Assembly (NCBI GenBank): GCA_030522415.1
Contig: CM060121.1
Span: 23,212,142-23,276,141, forward strand
Source: Channallabes apus
Taxonomy: Eukaryota > Chordata > Actinopteri > Siluriformes > Clariidae
Direction of reading: 5' to 3'
Length of the DNA stretch: 64,000 nt
In this document: in pieces, positions 12,062 through 24,639 of the stretch
Layout of the letters: each line of letters begins with the position of its first letter
How positions within the stretch are numbered: position 1 is the stretch's first letter
Translations under genes and position numbers: made by a program
Notes under the pieces: generated by a model
What the model saw: the letters and a program-made list of their open reading frames with translations, nothing else
Told to the model about the DNA's origin: nothing
The model's database searches: none

Positions 12062-12302
12062 CTAACCCAACTAACTACATGTCCTCTCTCACTGCATCCA
12101 TAAATCTCCTCTTTGGTCTTCCTCTAGACCTCCTGCCTGGCAGTTCCATCCTCAGCATCCTTCTACCGATATATTCACAATCTCTCCTCTGAACATGTCC
12201 AAACCACCTCAATCTGGCCTCTCTGACTTTATCTCCAAAACATCTCACATGGGTTGTCCCTCTGATTAACTCATGTATGATTTTTATAGAATTTACTTGC
12301 AA
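12062..12302 (-). mobile_element. RTE-type LINE, C-terminal fragment
   Basis: On the minus strand the frame ending at 12075 reads IIHELIRGTTHVRCFGDKV, then REARLRWFGHVQRRDCEYIG, then GRRSRGRPKRRFMDAVREDM. The RLRWFGHVxRRD and GRRxRGRPKxRxxDxVxEDM patterns are hallmarks of the end of RTE-clade reverse transcriptases in vertebrates. Only about 75 residues remain. The frame is open but has no start or upstream domains. Confidence 0.85.
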
Positions 12303-12966
12303 ATTATGGTGGAAAATAATTATTTGGTCAATAACAAAATTTTGTCATAATACTTGGTTATATACCCTTTGTTAGCAATGAGGTCATACGCTTTCTGTAA
12401 GTCTTCACAAGGTTTTCACACACTGTTGCTGGTATTTTGGCCCATTCCTCCATGCAGATCTCCTCTGGAGGTGTGATGTTTTGGGGATGTCTCTGAGTAA
12501 CACGGACTTTCAACTCCTTCCAAAGATTTTCTATGGGGTTTAGATCTGGAGACTGGCTAGGCCACTCCAGGACCTTGAAAGCATGATGTTTCCACCCCCA
12601 TGCTTCATAGTAGGTATGGTGTTCTTTCGATGCAACTCAGCTTTCTTTCTCCTCCAAACATGACAAGTTGAGTTTGTTTCATCTGACCATATGACATTCT
12701 CCCTTCTTTCTCTCTCTCCCTTCTTCTGGATCATCCAAATGCTCTCTAGCAAACTTCAGATGGGCCTGGACATGTACTGGCTTAAGCAGGGGAACATGTC
12801 TGGCTCTGCAGGATTTGAGTCCTTGTCGGCACAGTACGTTACTGATGTTAGCCTTTATTACTTTGGTCCCAGCTCTCTGCAGGTCATTCACTAGGTCCCC
12901 CTGTACGGTTCTGGTATTTTTGCTGACAGTTCTTGTGATCATTTTGACCTCACGGGGTGAAATGAA
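12303..12966 (-). mobile_element. Tc1 element fragment, minus orientation
   Basis: Minus-strand frames read SPREVKMITRTVSKNTRTV, then VHVQAHLKFAREHLDDPEE, then WSDETN (first catalytic Asp context), then [17 protein letters not shown] (the glycine-rich box). A tail similar to 58060-58680 reaches AAATTATGGTGGAAAATAA, part of the terminal repeat. Frame shifts separate the pieces. The N-terminal paired-like domain is lost at 12966 and the outermost inverted repeat is lost where the RTE fragment abuts. It belongs to the family of 2894-3428 and 57903-58680. Confidence 0.85.
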
Positions 12967-13498
12967 TGAAGAATCAGACTGAATGTGAATCAAGTTCTAA
13001 TCGCAGAAGAAGGAAATGGACTCGGAATGTAAAAGACGGGCAGCTTTTACTTTTGTTCCCCATTGGCTTTATCCAGGTGAACCAACCAGAGGGTTTTCTC
13101 GCTAATACACCCAATCAGCCATAACTTTAAATCCAAACCATTAAACCCAGTACAGTCGACACCTGCGGTTCAGAGTTTGCGGCCTCAGTTGTTTGTGGAT
13201 TTTTCCTTAGAGCCTAACTAATAATTGTTCGCAGAAACCCCCGCAATTTTAATGCCTTTTATTATGACTGTCATTTTTCAAGCTTTGAAATGCTAAACTA
13301 TTAACAACAATATAATTTACTCATTTTGTAACATAAATGTTAACATGCATTCAGGTAGAAATATATGGTATTCAGAAATTCAGGTACAAAATATGATGCT
13401 GTATACGTTTTTTAGTACTGTAGAAGAAAACACGGCTTGGGATAGTGAATTATTTTTATTACTAACTTGTTAACTAATAATAAAATAAAATTAGAATA
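12967..13498. other. AT-rich intronic DNA, possible remnant of a Tigger-like element
   Basis: No gene seen. The string ACAGTCGACACCTGCGGTTC near 13152 weakly mirrors GGGGGTTCAACTGT near 15289, as if one old terminal-inverted-repeat element were split by the Tc1 and SINE insertions between them. The match is imperfect and the idea is tentative. Confidence 0.25.
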
Positions 13499-14852
13499 CA
13501 GGTCCTTCTCAAAAAATTAGCATATTGTGATAAAGTTCATTATTTTCTGTAATGTACTGATAATCTAAAATATATGAAAGTATAATGTTTCATTACACGC
13601 AACTGAAGTAGTTCACGCCTTTTATTGTTTTAATATTGATGATTGTGGCATACAGCTCATGAAAACCCAAAAATCTAAAAAAAAAAAATTTGCATATTTC
13701 GTCCGACCAATAAAAGAAAAGTGTTTTTAATACAAAAAAAGTCAACCTTCAAATAATTATGTTCAGTTATGCACTCAATACTCGGGAATCCTTTTGCAGA
13801 TTCTTGTCCCTCAACTTTCTCTTCACTTTCTCTTCACAATATTCCACAGATTCTCTATGGGGTTCAGGTCAGGAGAGTTGGCAGGCCAATTGAGCACAGT
13901 AATACCATGGTCAGTAAACCATTTACCAGTGGTTTTGGCACTGTGAGCAGGTGCCAGGTCGTGCTGAAAAATGAAATCATCTCCATAAAGCTTTTCAGCA
14001 GATGGAAGCATGAAGTGCTCCAAAATCTCCTGATAGCTAGCTGCATTGACCCTGCCCTTGATAAAACACAGTGGACCAACACCAGCAGCTGACATGGCAC
14101 CCCAGACCATCACTGACTGTGGGTACTTGACACTGGACTTCAGGCATTTTGGCATTTTCCTCTCCCCAGTCTTCCTCCAGACTCTGGCACCTTGATTTCC
14201 GAATGACATGCAAAATTTGCAACCTGTAGCCCATTTCCTGCACACGCCTGTACACGGTGGCTCTGGATGTTTCTACTCCAGACTCAGTCCACTGCTTCCG
14301 CAGGTCCCCCAAGGTCTGGAATCGGTCCTTCTCCACAATCTTCCTCAGGGCCCGGTCACCTCTTCTCGTTGTGCAGCGTTTTCTGCCACACTTTTTCCTT
14401 CCCACAGACTTCCCACTGAGGTGCCTTGATACAGCACTCTGGGAACAGCCTATCGTTCAGAAATGTCTTTCTGTGTCTTACCCTCTTGCTTGAGGGTGTC
14501 AATGATGGCCTTCTGGACAGCAGTCGGGTCGGCAGTCTTACCCATGATTGCGGTTTTGAGTAATGAACCAGGCTGGGAGTTTTTAAAAGCCTCAGGAATC
14601 TTTTGCAGGTGTTTAGAGTTAATTAGTTGATTCAGATGATTAGGTTAATAGCTCGTTTAGAGAACCTTTTCATGATATGCTAATTTTTTGAGATAGGGAT
14701 TTGGGGTTTTCATGAGCTGTATGCCACAATCATCAATATTAAAACAATAAAAGGCTTGAACTACTTCAGTTGTGTGTAATGAATCTAAAATATATGAAAG
14801 TCTAATGTTTATCAGTACATTACAGAAAATAATGAACTTTATCACAATATGC
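13499..14852 (-). mobile_element. Tc1 deletion derivative, copy I
   Basis: The left end is CAGGTCCTTCTCAAAAAATT after TA. The same inverted-repeat sequence runs at the right as far as ATCACAATATGC at 14852, where about 20 terminal bases are missing and a SINE begins. The transposase runs on the minus strand. A near-identical element, opposite in orientation, is at 45069-46440, and both carry the same two internal deletions (see that entry and the findings). Copy I is therefore non-autonomous and now also lacks one end. Confidence 0.9.
13770..14545 (-). pseudogene. Tc1 transposase pseudogene, copy I
   Basis: It starts at a minus-strand ATG at 14545 (MGKTADPTAVQKAIIDTLKQ). One base is missing at the spot where copy II reads GAATGAATAGGC and this copy reads GAACGATAGGC, so the frame shifts at about codon 31. 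The paired-like domain follows (RTTxRGDRALRKIVEKDRFQ pattern). After EMGYR the frame jumps into CKFCMSFGNQGARVW; family members normally have about 40 residues here, including the first catalytic Asp (SDES). The second Asp is in the FQHDLAPAH context and the Glu in [11 protein letters not shown]. After VKRK the usual C-terminal stretch is missing. It cannot be catalytic. Confidence 0.8.
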
Positions 14853-14854
14853 AT

Positions 14855-15082
14855 GTAGGGTAATTACTATAGTGCTCAATGCGGAAGGCCCGGCTTCGAT
14901 TCCCAGCCAGTGCACAAACCCCCCAGCCACTGGATACAGTGCCGGTCCCAAGCCCGGATAAAATGGGAGGGTTGCGTCAGGAAGGGCATCCGGCGTAAAC
15001 CTGTGCCAAGTTGTAGTGCGGACTGGATATTCCGCTGTGGCGACCCCTTGCCGGGAGCAGCCGAAAGACCAACAACAACATA
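14855..15082 (+). mobile_element. SINE, AFC/V-like fish family
   Basis: It has a B-box-like GCTTCGATTCCCAGCC near 14892. The body includes GGAGGGTTGCGTCAGGAAGG, GCATCCGGCGTAAACCTGTG and GCTGTGGCGACCCCTTGCCG, and it ends GGAGCAGCCGAAAGACCAACAACAACA. This is the widespread teleost SINE with the GGGAGCAGCCGAAAG tail. The tRNA-like head is shortened at the junction with the Tc1 copy. Confidence 0.85.
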
Positions 15083-15667
15083 GGGGTAACATCTGTATTT
15101 TATAGTACAGTACAGCAGTACAGTATACGGGTTTACCTTTACTTTTTTTTTTTTTTTTTTTTGAAAATATAATGTAATAAATTGAGTTTGAAAAGAAAAA
15201 GTGTTTTGAGAATATATTTGGGGTTTAAACTGTAAAAAATAGGCATTTTTTGACACAGGGTGCTTTAGGAATGTAATGCCCACAAATTTGGGGGTTCAAC
15301 TGTATTGCACCAGGTTCCCTTTGTGCCATTGGGGCAGCTCTGGCTCATCATGGCTAGACTCCACAAGAACTCTGGGATGCGCTGTGGTGTCAGGCACCAG
15401 AGCGTTAGCATTGGCTCCTGTCCTGAGACAGGCTAGTCCTAGGCTAGGCATGCGTGCCCATGATCCTCCATGAACTCCATGTAGTTAATAATCACCGTTA
15501 TGGTGGTTTTAGTGTTGTGGCTAATGATTGACAATGGAGACAGTAATCCCATCCCTTCTCACCCTGAAAGGATGGACTGATTTCCTCTCTTGGACCCCTG
15601 ATCTCAGATGGCTGTGGCATCGTTTAGTCTCAAACTTAAATTACAGTCTGTTTTATTTATATAGCGC
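15083..15667. other. Intronic DNA with poly-T tract
   Basis: A run of 20 or more T lies at about 15142-15162. No coding signal recognised. The segment from about 15640 begins an old fish repeat (TTTATTTATATAGCGCT) that is interrupted by the SINE at 15677. Confidence 0.4.
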
Positions 15668-16027
15668 TATTAATAAAGGATAGGTGGCACGTTGCCTTGC
15701 ACCGATGGCTGTTGCCTTGCACCTCCAGGGTCCGGGTTCGATTCCCGGCCAGGCTCGATTCCCGTCTGTGTGTGCTTGAAGTTTGCATGTTCTCCCCGTG
15801 TTTGGTGACTTTCCTCTGGGTACCCCAGTTTCCTCCCTCAGTCTAAAGATATGCAGGTTAGGCTAATTGGCGTTTCCGATTGTGTGTATGTGCCCTGCGA
15901 TGGATTGGCACACTGTCCAGGGTGTACCCTGCCTCGTGCTCTAAGCCTCCTGGGATAGGCTCCAGGTTCCAGCGACCCTGAATACAGGATAAAGCGGTTT
16001 AGAAAATGAGTAAGTGAGTATTAATAA
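15668..16027 (+). mobile_element. V-SINE-like retroposon with target-site duplication
   Basis: The 9-base duplication TATTAATAA is at 15668-15676 and 16019-16027. Between them the element has a B box GGTTCGATTCC near 15735, the V-SINE core GTTTGCATGTTCTCCCCGTG near 15781, TTTCCTCCCTCAGTCTAAAG, and a tail CTGGGATAGGCTCCAGG with GGATAAAGCGG. The flanks TTTATATAGCGC and TGGACATTGTTCCAAGG rejoin into one older repeat when the insert is removed. A related short 3' fragment (CTGGGATACGCTCCCGGC) is at 33810-33860. Confidence 0.85.
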
Positions 16028-16948
<921 letters not shown>

Positions 16949-17863
16949 TAAGAGAAGACTTGGTTTTTAAGTTTTTCCTCAGGAGCTCAGGTCAGATCTA
17001 CACCATTAAGAATTGACAGTTGAAAAGGGTTTTTCAGTTACTCTTCATTATATCAATATTACACTATTTGCTTATGACCACTGAAAGCTCCGCCCCTTTC
17101 CCTGTCTCTCATCTTGATTTCCCTGCTCGAAATTTAAATTGTGTTACAGAACATGTAATAGGAATAAAGTAAGCATTCAGACATTCAAACTTCCCCATGT
17201 GTATATAAATCAATACATCCAGTACTGTAAAGTCCTGTGGGTTTCGGGCAAATTTTGTTATAGATTTTATAATTTTTTTATTAGTCAATACAAAAACAAT
17301 TCTGATTTCAAAAATCTATTTTTTTTAATTACTCGACGGCTGATGATCTAAAAATTTGAAATGAGAAAAACAAGAGTTTTCAAATAAGAATATAATGTAT
17401 GAGATAAGAGACTTAACAAATATAGAAAACTTTTGGCAAGAAAAAAAAAAGGTTAAAAATTAAATCATGTACAAATAATAAAATAAAATATTTGCAATTG
17501 AATATAGAGCCATGTTCAGTCATGAGTAAGACAATGTGCAGGATAATGTGCAAAGTCAAGTTCAGACTATTTTCAACCATCAGGATTCCATCACAAAATT
17601 TTAAGTTACAGAAACATACTTGCAGCATTTTACATAAGTGACCATTTTTTTAAAGACAAAAAACAAGAACTCCTGGATTTCGCATGCAAAAAAGAAGCAG
17701 ATTCAAAAGTCAGAAAGTCCTGGTTCTGCAGGATACTGAGAAAAATGTAAAAAAAAAAAAAAAAATCCTTATAAAAGTGCAGATTGTACCTTCAGAGTCT
17801 CATCCCACCAAATACTGAATTTGTTTCATTAATTACGTAATTACTTTAATTTATATACAGTAT

Positions 17864-17867
<4 letters not shown>

Positions 17868-17920
<53 letters not shown>
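17868..17920. repeat. (TG)n microsatellite
   Basis: An uninterrupted TG run of 53 bases. Confidence 0.98.
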
Positions 17921-17923
<3 letters not shown>

Positions 17924-18419
17924 GGCCTTCTTGTGTTGTCTGTTATATATTTTCATAGAATTTAGAGAAATCTTTAGTTTCCCCTTTGCTTGTTTTGCTT
18001 TTACAGAAATCGCAGATGTGGGTTGTGTACATACCTTGAAAATTATTTTTGTCCCAATTTTGTTGATATTCATTTTTAGGGACCAGTTGAAGTGATGGAT
18101 AATTCAAATATTTTTTTTCCCAAGTCGGGCTTAATCATGTATTGAGGTGCAGTACAGCGTGTCTTGGTTGTTATAAGTTTTCTTGCTCGACATGCTGTCC
18201 ATGACGTTTGTCACCCAGAACACACAGTACAGTGTAAGTAATCAGGGGCAAATTTCCACAACCCTCCCAGCTAAAATGCATTCTCAAGCCTCATTTGAGT
18301 CTTCTGCAGTCCAACTCCGCTACATCAAGTTGGTGTTTTTAAAGTCATTGATGCATTTAGTACAAATTTAACTCCATTTCTTTCACTGAAACTAGACATA
18401 CAGTACGGCTACTTCCTGT

Positions 18420-18465
18420 TAGCATAAGGGTACTTCTGGTTAGCATAAGGGTACTTCTGGTTAGC
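18420..18465. repeat. Short tandem repeat, 22-25 bp unit
   Basis: TTAGCATAAGGGTACTTCTGG occurs twice in a row, followed by a diverged third partial copy TTAGCTATAGGGCTGG. Confidence 0.8.
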
Positions 18466-18837
18466 TATAGGGCTGGTTCTGGTGAAAGAATTCAAGTCTA
18501 AAAACATAAAGCCCATAAACTTAAAAAATAAAATAAATAAATCACATTGCGCGGGTGTTATTGTGTATTTAGAATTTTGATTATTTATTGTTTTAATGTG
18601 ACTCTGCCTTTGGAGATTTTATTACTCGTAAAAGTATCGAACATTACTGTATCAACAAGCACATATTTTACTCACAGGTTTCCGAAGGATTATGATAGAA
18701 ATCATAATAAACCTGTCCTGCTCTTGATAGAGACGTTCTTTTGGATCACTAACTAAGAAATCTCCTGTTCGTGCATTAATCCCTTTCCTCATGTAGCCTG
18801 TAGGCAAAAGGTCAGGATGAAATTTGAATGTCTGCTT

Positions 18838-18853
18838 CCCCCCCCCCCCCCCC
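18838..18853. repeat. Poly-C tract
   Basis: A run of about 16 C. Similar C or G runs occur at about 21259-21274, 34308-34321 and 37082-37096. Confidence 0.95.
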
Positions 18854-19389
18854 TCCTCCTATCCTGCATTAGGATCCATGCTTTAATGCTATGCAGTGAT
18901 TAATGTTTAACGCATGTTCCACAGCGTTGGCTGTTTCAAGCCGGCCTAATGATGCCTACAGGCACGCAGCAGAAGGCATTTCTTCCTTTTTTTGGATGAG
19001 GAAGATGAGGGCTGGAGGAGGGAAGGAAAGAAGAATGAGGGCTCGTCTTAAGTGTTTCCAAACTGAGTCCGGTTACGTCACAGAGACCCAAAACAAGTCC
19101 TCAGCTCCTCCTTTTCCTGGAGAGAGAGAGGGAGTGTGTGTGTGTGTTTACTTGAGCAATGTTGGTTGTCAGTGTTCTGGCATTTCTTCCTGTGAGATGG
19201 ATTGTGAGTGTGAGCGAGAGAGAGAGAGGAAACACGAGTGAGTGAAGTCCATCCGTTTAGATCCGGATAGTCCGTCTCATGATCCTTTTATCATCTTGTT
19301 TTGTCATTTGTCTGAGGGATTATGATGATAAAAATAGCTTTGCGTTAAAATCCCAGCAGCACTGCACTTTTTTGTTTGTGTTTATAACC

Positions 19390-19475
19390 TACAGCAGACT
19401 ACAGACTAATATTGGGGAGAAAATTGGAACACAAGCACATATGATAATGTGGGAGTCCCCCTAGCGACGGGGAGG
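19390..19475 (+). mobile_element. Fragment of the SINE family at 20848-21277, segments in swapped order
   Basis: ACTAATATTGGGGAGAAAATTGG is followed, not preceded, by AATGTGGGAGTCCCCCTAGC and GACGGGGAGGAATT. In the complete element the second block comes first. The fragment therefore spans a junction between two tail units or is a rearranged copy. Confidence 0.7.
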
Positions 19476-19919
19476 AATTAGACTTTTCTTTGACATTGCT
19501 CATTCTGCGCATCTGGGAACCAAACTAAAACTGCTTCTCAATCGTATAAATTAGCTATAAATATGTACTACTACAATTAGGCTCTGGATGATTAAATAAA
19601 GAAGCCAGCACGGTAGGAGGCTTCACCAGTACGAACATCGTAGACAACTTGGACTTTGCATCACATCCTCCTTTTTCCATTTAAAATGAGGTTTAATCAC
19701 CACATGCATTAACTATGAACAAACCTCAGTTCAGTTCACACCAAGCGTTAAGATTGCATGCGAATTACTTTCGCTTGTCAGAGTCGACACTCACAGGTCA
19801 GATTATACCATTATTTGCTGATGTTGCTACCAGACCTGAGACTAGACACCCACGCGCACTCTATTACAATATTGAAATAGGATTTAAAATGTAAAACTTT
19901 TATTTATTTATTTTTTTTA

Positions 19920-20420
19920 GGTTGATCGCTGATGCACGAGGCCGAGTCAAAATAATCCACACTCTGGTTGTAGAATTTATTTCAGTCAACATTTAGAAAA
20001 AACAAATACATAATTTTTCATCATAAACTTCTTGCTTCCTTAATACACTTTGTCCATCTGTTAAACTTTCGTGATCCCTCTTTAAAAATGTTTTTAACTT
20101 GATTAAGCTGAATTATTATTATTATTATTATTTTTTAATCAGAAATGAATCTTCATTCTCATAAAACTGCTTTCAGGGGACCAAACAGATGAAAGTCAGA
20201 TGAGGAACATTAGGACTGTAGCGCGGATCCTCGAACACCTTAAAACAAAGTTTTTTGACAGTGTGGACCGAAATGTACAGATGTTTGTCATCAGCCGTGG
20301 ACATGGATGGGCGTCCGGCTCCTTCTTGATGACTAACACTTGTGCAACTTTCCATGAACTTCTCTCTCCGTCAGTATACATTTCTTCGAGACAAAACATT
20401 TTCTCCACACTGTTATTTTT
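19920..20420 (-). mobile_element. Mariner transposase relic, minus strand
   Basis: On the minus strand, 20355-20173 reads a VxHxEGAGRPS-type segment, the typical mariner linker. Next comes FEDPRYSPNVPHLTFICLVP, a decayed form of the mariner motif HPPYSPDLAPSDFHLF...L that carries the third catalytic Asp. At 20090-20050 there follows KFNRWTKCI, the mariner C-terminal RWxKCI motif. The SPD and PSD aspartates are replaced (SPN, PHL), and the middle of the protein is deleted. It is an inactive, old copy. Confidence 0.75.
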
Positions 20421-20847
20421 CCAAGTCTTGGATAAATAACGGCACCAGGTACACCCTCAGACCGCAAAAGACTAACCACTACATGTTGCTCTTTTTTCGT
20501 GCATGTATAACAAGCAGGGCATCCATTTTCATCCGTTACAAATTAACCGATGTAACGCGTTCACACCTCTACAGCAGTGACCGGGGAGACGGTAGCCTTG
20601 GGAAGCGGGGATGAGACGGAGAGCGACTCAGAATTTGTGACTCACCCTCATACTTCTGTCTTTTTTATTTTTATTTTTTTTCATGAAATTTGCCAAATGT
20701 TCAGTTGTTTTGAGTCATGTGTGATGGCAGTTGTATTGAAACACACTGTAATCAAAATAAAATGCAGACAGAGTTTCTTTCAGTGTTTAAAACAGGCCTC
20801 CCCAATGTGCAAATCAGAGAAAAGTTTTCTTTAAAAATAGTCCTACC

Positions 20848-21277
20848 AGCCTCCGAGTGGCGCAGTGGTAAAGCGCTCGCCCTATCATCCGGAGATCGCT
20901 GGTTCGAACCCCGGGTGATGCTGTTTTCCTCTCACAGCCGGAGGGATAGAGAGAGCTGATTGGCCGAGCTCTCTCAGGGGGGAGGGATGAGAGGTACTTG
21001 CGCTCCCACAATAATCAAGGCTCTACAGCCAATCAGGGGCGTCTGTGAGCTCGCGCACGCGGAAGGAGCAGCTAACGCTTTCCTCCGAGCGTGTTATTCC
21101 GCCCCTAATGGTGCGTGAGCTGACGTCACGCGGTTCGGAGGAAACACGTGATAGTCTTCGCCCTCCCTACTGAGTGGTAGCCTTAATGTGGGAGCCCCCT
21201 AGCGACGGGGAGGAATTGGCCACGACTAATATTGGGGAGAAAATTGGGAACCCCCCTTCCCCCCCCCCCCCCCCAAA
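20848..21277 (+). mobile_element. tRNA-derived SINE with 15-bp target-site duplication
   Basis: The direct repeat AAAAATAGTCCTACC flanks it exactly at 20833-20847 and 21278-21292. The head has GAGTGGCGCAGTGGTAAAGC (A box) and GGTTCGAACCCC (B box) near 20900. The body of about 350 bases includes GATTGGCCGAGCTCTCTCAG, CGTGTTATTCCGCCCC, GGGAGCCCCCTAGCGACGGG and GACTAATATTGGGGAGAAAA. The tail is C-rich and then A-rich. The perfect duplication implies a fairly recent L1/L2-type retroposition event. Confidence 0.92.
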
Positions 21278-23840
21278 AAAAATAGTCCTACCTCTGAGAA
21301 TGCTCCTTCAGTTTTTCTCGCCAGCAGTAACAGATTTATTAACATACATATTGTTTATGCTACAATAAAAATGTAAACGGAACAAACACAACCGCAGGCC
21401 TGCTTATTCTGTCGAAGTTGTTAAGGTTCAGAACTTTAGACCTCCTGCAGCGTCCATAGAGAGAAATACATATAAAAGCATGTTTGTTTTTTTTAAATAG
21501 AAACCACTCAAAATGCTCTAGTCTTGGTTAATTCAAGCAAAATTAAGTACAGTATGTAGATAGATGCTGTATGATCGAGATCCTGTATCTCATTCATCTG
21601 TTTAATTCACGTCACATTCACTAATTCAGCTTTGTCAGCCCCAGATGCAGTATGGAGACGTACAGTATAGTATGGTCAAGGCATTGTTATTAGTCAGAGA
21701 CCCTTAAGCAGCTCTCGGCATGTCGTGCATACGCATTCACCAAAGTGTGGTGTTAGATTTTGAACGATCGATGAAGTACAAGAAGGTGTGGCCTCAGTAT
21801 ATAAGTTTAACACAGTGTTTATAATGCAGTTTACTGTGCTGATAATGAGACATTTTCACACCTCATAGTTTCATCCTGATTGTTTGAATTTTAAACATAA
21901 CTAGCCGTTCGTGTTTGTACAATAGCGCAAAACTACAAGGCTGATAAATCTCCAAAATGTCAGGAGTGGGAGTGAGTGAAGGAGATGAAAACACTCAGTA
22001 GGTTTCCATGACGTTGTTAGTCTGACTAAAAAAACTGGAGTTTAAAACACATACCAGCATTTTAGCCCGACTGAAATGGTATTAAATCGTACTTCTCAAA
22101 GTCGGACTAGCACACCCTGATAACGCGGTTGGGAGTCGGGCTGCTTTCACACGTTATTGTTATCTCAGTCGGACACAGAAATCTGCTTAGGCGCTTTGCG
22201 AATGCTCCAAATTTTCAGCGGAAAATGTTTTTTGATCTGAAAATGTAACAAATAAGCGAAACGGAGCAACGAAGCCGGTGGTGTCGTCTGCCTACGGATA
22301 GCAGCATAACCCTGAGCGATGGCATAAATTATAAAGCGTACATTTGTACAAAAAGTAAAGCAGACGAATCGTACAAAACGTACATTGCTGTAAAGTTGTC
22401 CGAAGGTGTGTCCCGATCAGCCTAAAGTATGTTGTAGCAAAATGGAGCCCGAAAGAAGTATTTATAAATTTATTATCTTTATTATCTTTATTATTGACAA
22501 TGACATCGTATTAATAGGACACAATTGCTTGCTTGTAGATTGTTTTGGTGTGTGATAGGTCAACCAGGCTGAAGGCGGAATATCGCTACCCATCATATCC
22601 GAGTCGGACATACTGTGCTGTACTTCTGTCTTTAAATCGATGTCTCTGCCATGCTCGTATATTGGGACAAGAACAGTAGTCCAATTCAATGGCCTAGTCA
22701 AGCTATAACCTTAGTAGCTCGTCCGTTACTTTTTCACACAGTGCTTTAGACAACTTTTTCCCCTTAATAAATGAAATCACTTTAAATTTTGTATTTACTC
22801 ATGTTATCTTGTGTAATATGAATTTTTTTTATGATCCCAATCATTTCAATGTGACAAATGTGCAAAAAAATAAAAAATAAAAATGAGGATGGAGATCAGA
22901 TACTTTTTCAGGAGACACGGTATATTTAAAATGAGACCGGTTGCCTCTCTTAATGTAACCAGCGAGTTTGTACTGTATGTATAGACGTATCTACAGTGAG
23001 AGGCCTCTTAGTCGTAGTCATGGTGACCGCTCAGGAGGATGGCACGTTATCTAGACAGCGTCCGCAGGTTATGTGAGGGCATCCTGTACATGCGCTAATT
23101 GGGACAGTTGTGAAGACCGGTTGCCGATTGGCTGAGTGCGAAGACACCTCAGCGTTAGGGTTATTAGGGTTATTAAAGGCAACAGTATGACTGGGTTATT
23201 TACGATCAGATCGAAGAAGGTCCGTCCGTTCTCATTTCTTTTCATTGTCCCGTGCAAGAAGGCAGCTTTTTAGGGCTTCAAAGAGCTTTGTAGGGTCATG
23301 GATTATCTGTCAATGCTGGAATGCTCATTAGTAAAGACAAGACTGGCATCTTGTGAAAGTAAACAAGCATGCTTTTTTTTCTTTTTTTTAAACGAAGGGC
23401 TGCACATACAGTAGTGTCACATGTTCCTGGGTGAAGTTTTGGTTGAAGGCTCTAGTGAAGGAACTGGCATATGGTTCTGAAGGAAAGATGCCAAGTTTCT
23501 GGAAGAGAAATGGATTTTGAGTGATCTTGATAAATGTGTTGAGTTGCAGTCTGAATTTAATCATAATCTGAAATTATACCAACGTTTCCCTCACATAGAG
23601 TCCACTCTATGTCCTGGAGATCGATGCCAACCGCGATTGATTAACTCGTAGTGGACTGTTCCGTCTCACGCTGCCGCTCCGGTACCTGTTTATTCTGCTC
23701 CCGAGAGCGCGTGGTGTGTTGAAGGACAGTAAATGCAACGGATGCCAGCTGAAGTAAAAAGGGTGTAGTGATGGAGGTTAGAGCTCTTAAAACTCAAGTA
23801 GTACAGACCCATGCGGCAACATAGCATTCAATGACTCATT

Positions 23841-23841
<1 letters not shown>

Positions 23842-23875
<34 letters not shown>
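23842..23875. repeat. (AAT)n microsatellite
   Basis: An AAT/TAA trinucleotide run of about 34 bases. Confidence 0.95.
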
Positions 23876-23876
<1 letters not shown>

Positions 23877-24183
23877 CTGCTTATATGTATAGTAATATAT
23901 GTCGACAGGGGCCACTTCAGACATCAAATTATCCATTTGGGTTTTCTGATGTCATGGTTGTTGTAAAGCGTGTAAATCTTTACTGCTGCTGGAATATGGG
24001 AATGTTTAGACGAAAACAAAGTGCGCATCTTTATTTAGTCCTGTGAATCTGTGCTATTTCTTTGTGCGATAAAACCTTTTTTTTTTTTTTTTTTTTGGCG
24101 CTCAGTCATGTTTGTATATTTGTTTAACATGAAATACAACTGAGTTCATCATATTGCTTAGATTGTACTGTATGTTACTCTAT

Positions 24184-24186
<3 letters not shown>

Positions 24187-24239
<53 letters not shown>
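24187..24239. repeat. (CT)n microsatellite
   Basis: An uninterrupted CT run of 53 bases. Confidence 0.98.
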
Positions 24240-24241
<2 letters not shown>

Positions 24242-24639
24242 CATGTGTACCTTTTTACCCCAAAGTACATCTTTGTACCCCAAGGAGTGTTTAGTTTATC
24301 ATGTTTTTAGTTCATCTTACTCTTCACCTATGCGTCTATCTATTCTTTCTTCCCTAATTATCCTTTTCTTCAATTTATTTGATGCTTTTTAAAGTCGTTC
24401 AATAACTTCCTCTACATTTGATTGCTGTAGATCAGATCATTTTCATGGTTTTTGTTTCTCCACCTCCTACAAGTAAATATCATAAAAAAAAAAAAAAGTT
24501 ATTCTCTCATTCCCTTTTTAACACGCTGCTTCTGAAAATTGCGCAATTACTGTAAGAAAGGCTTGTGCGGCTTTATAGATGAAGTCGGCTGTGAACTTCT
24601 AGAGCTTCTCCATCCTCATCAGTGTGCGTCTCGCTCGTC

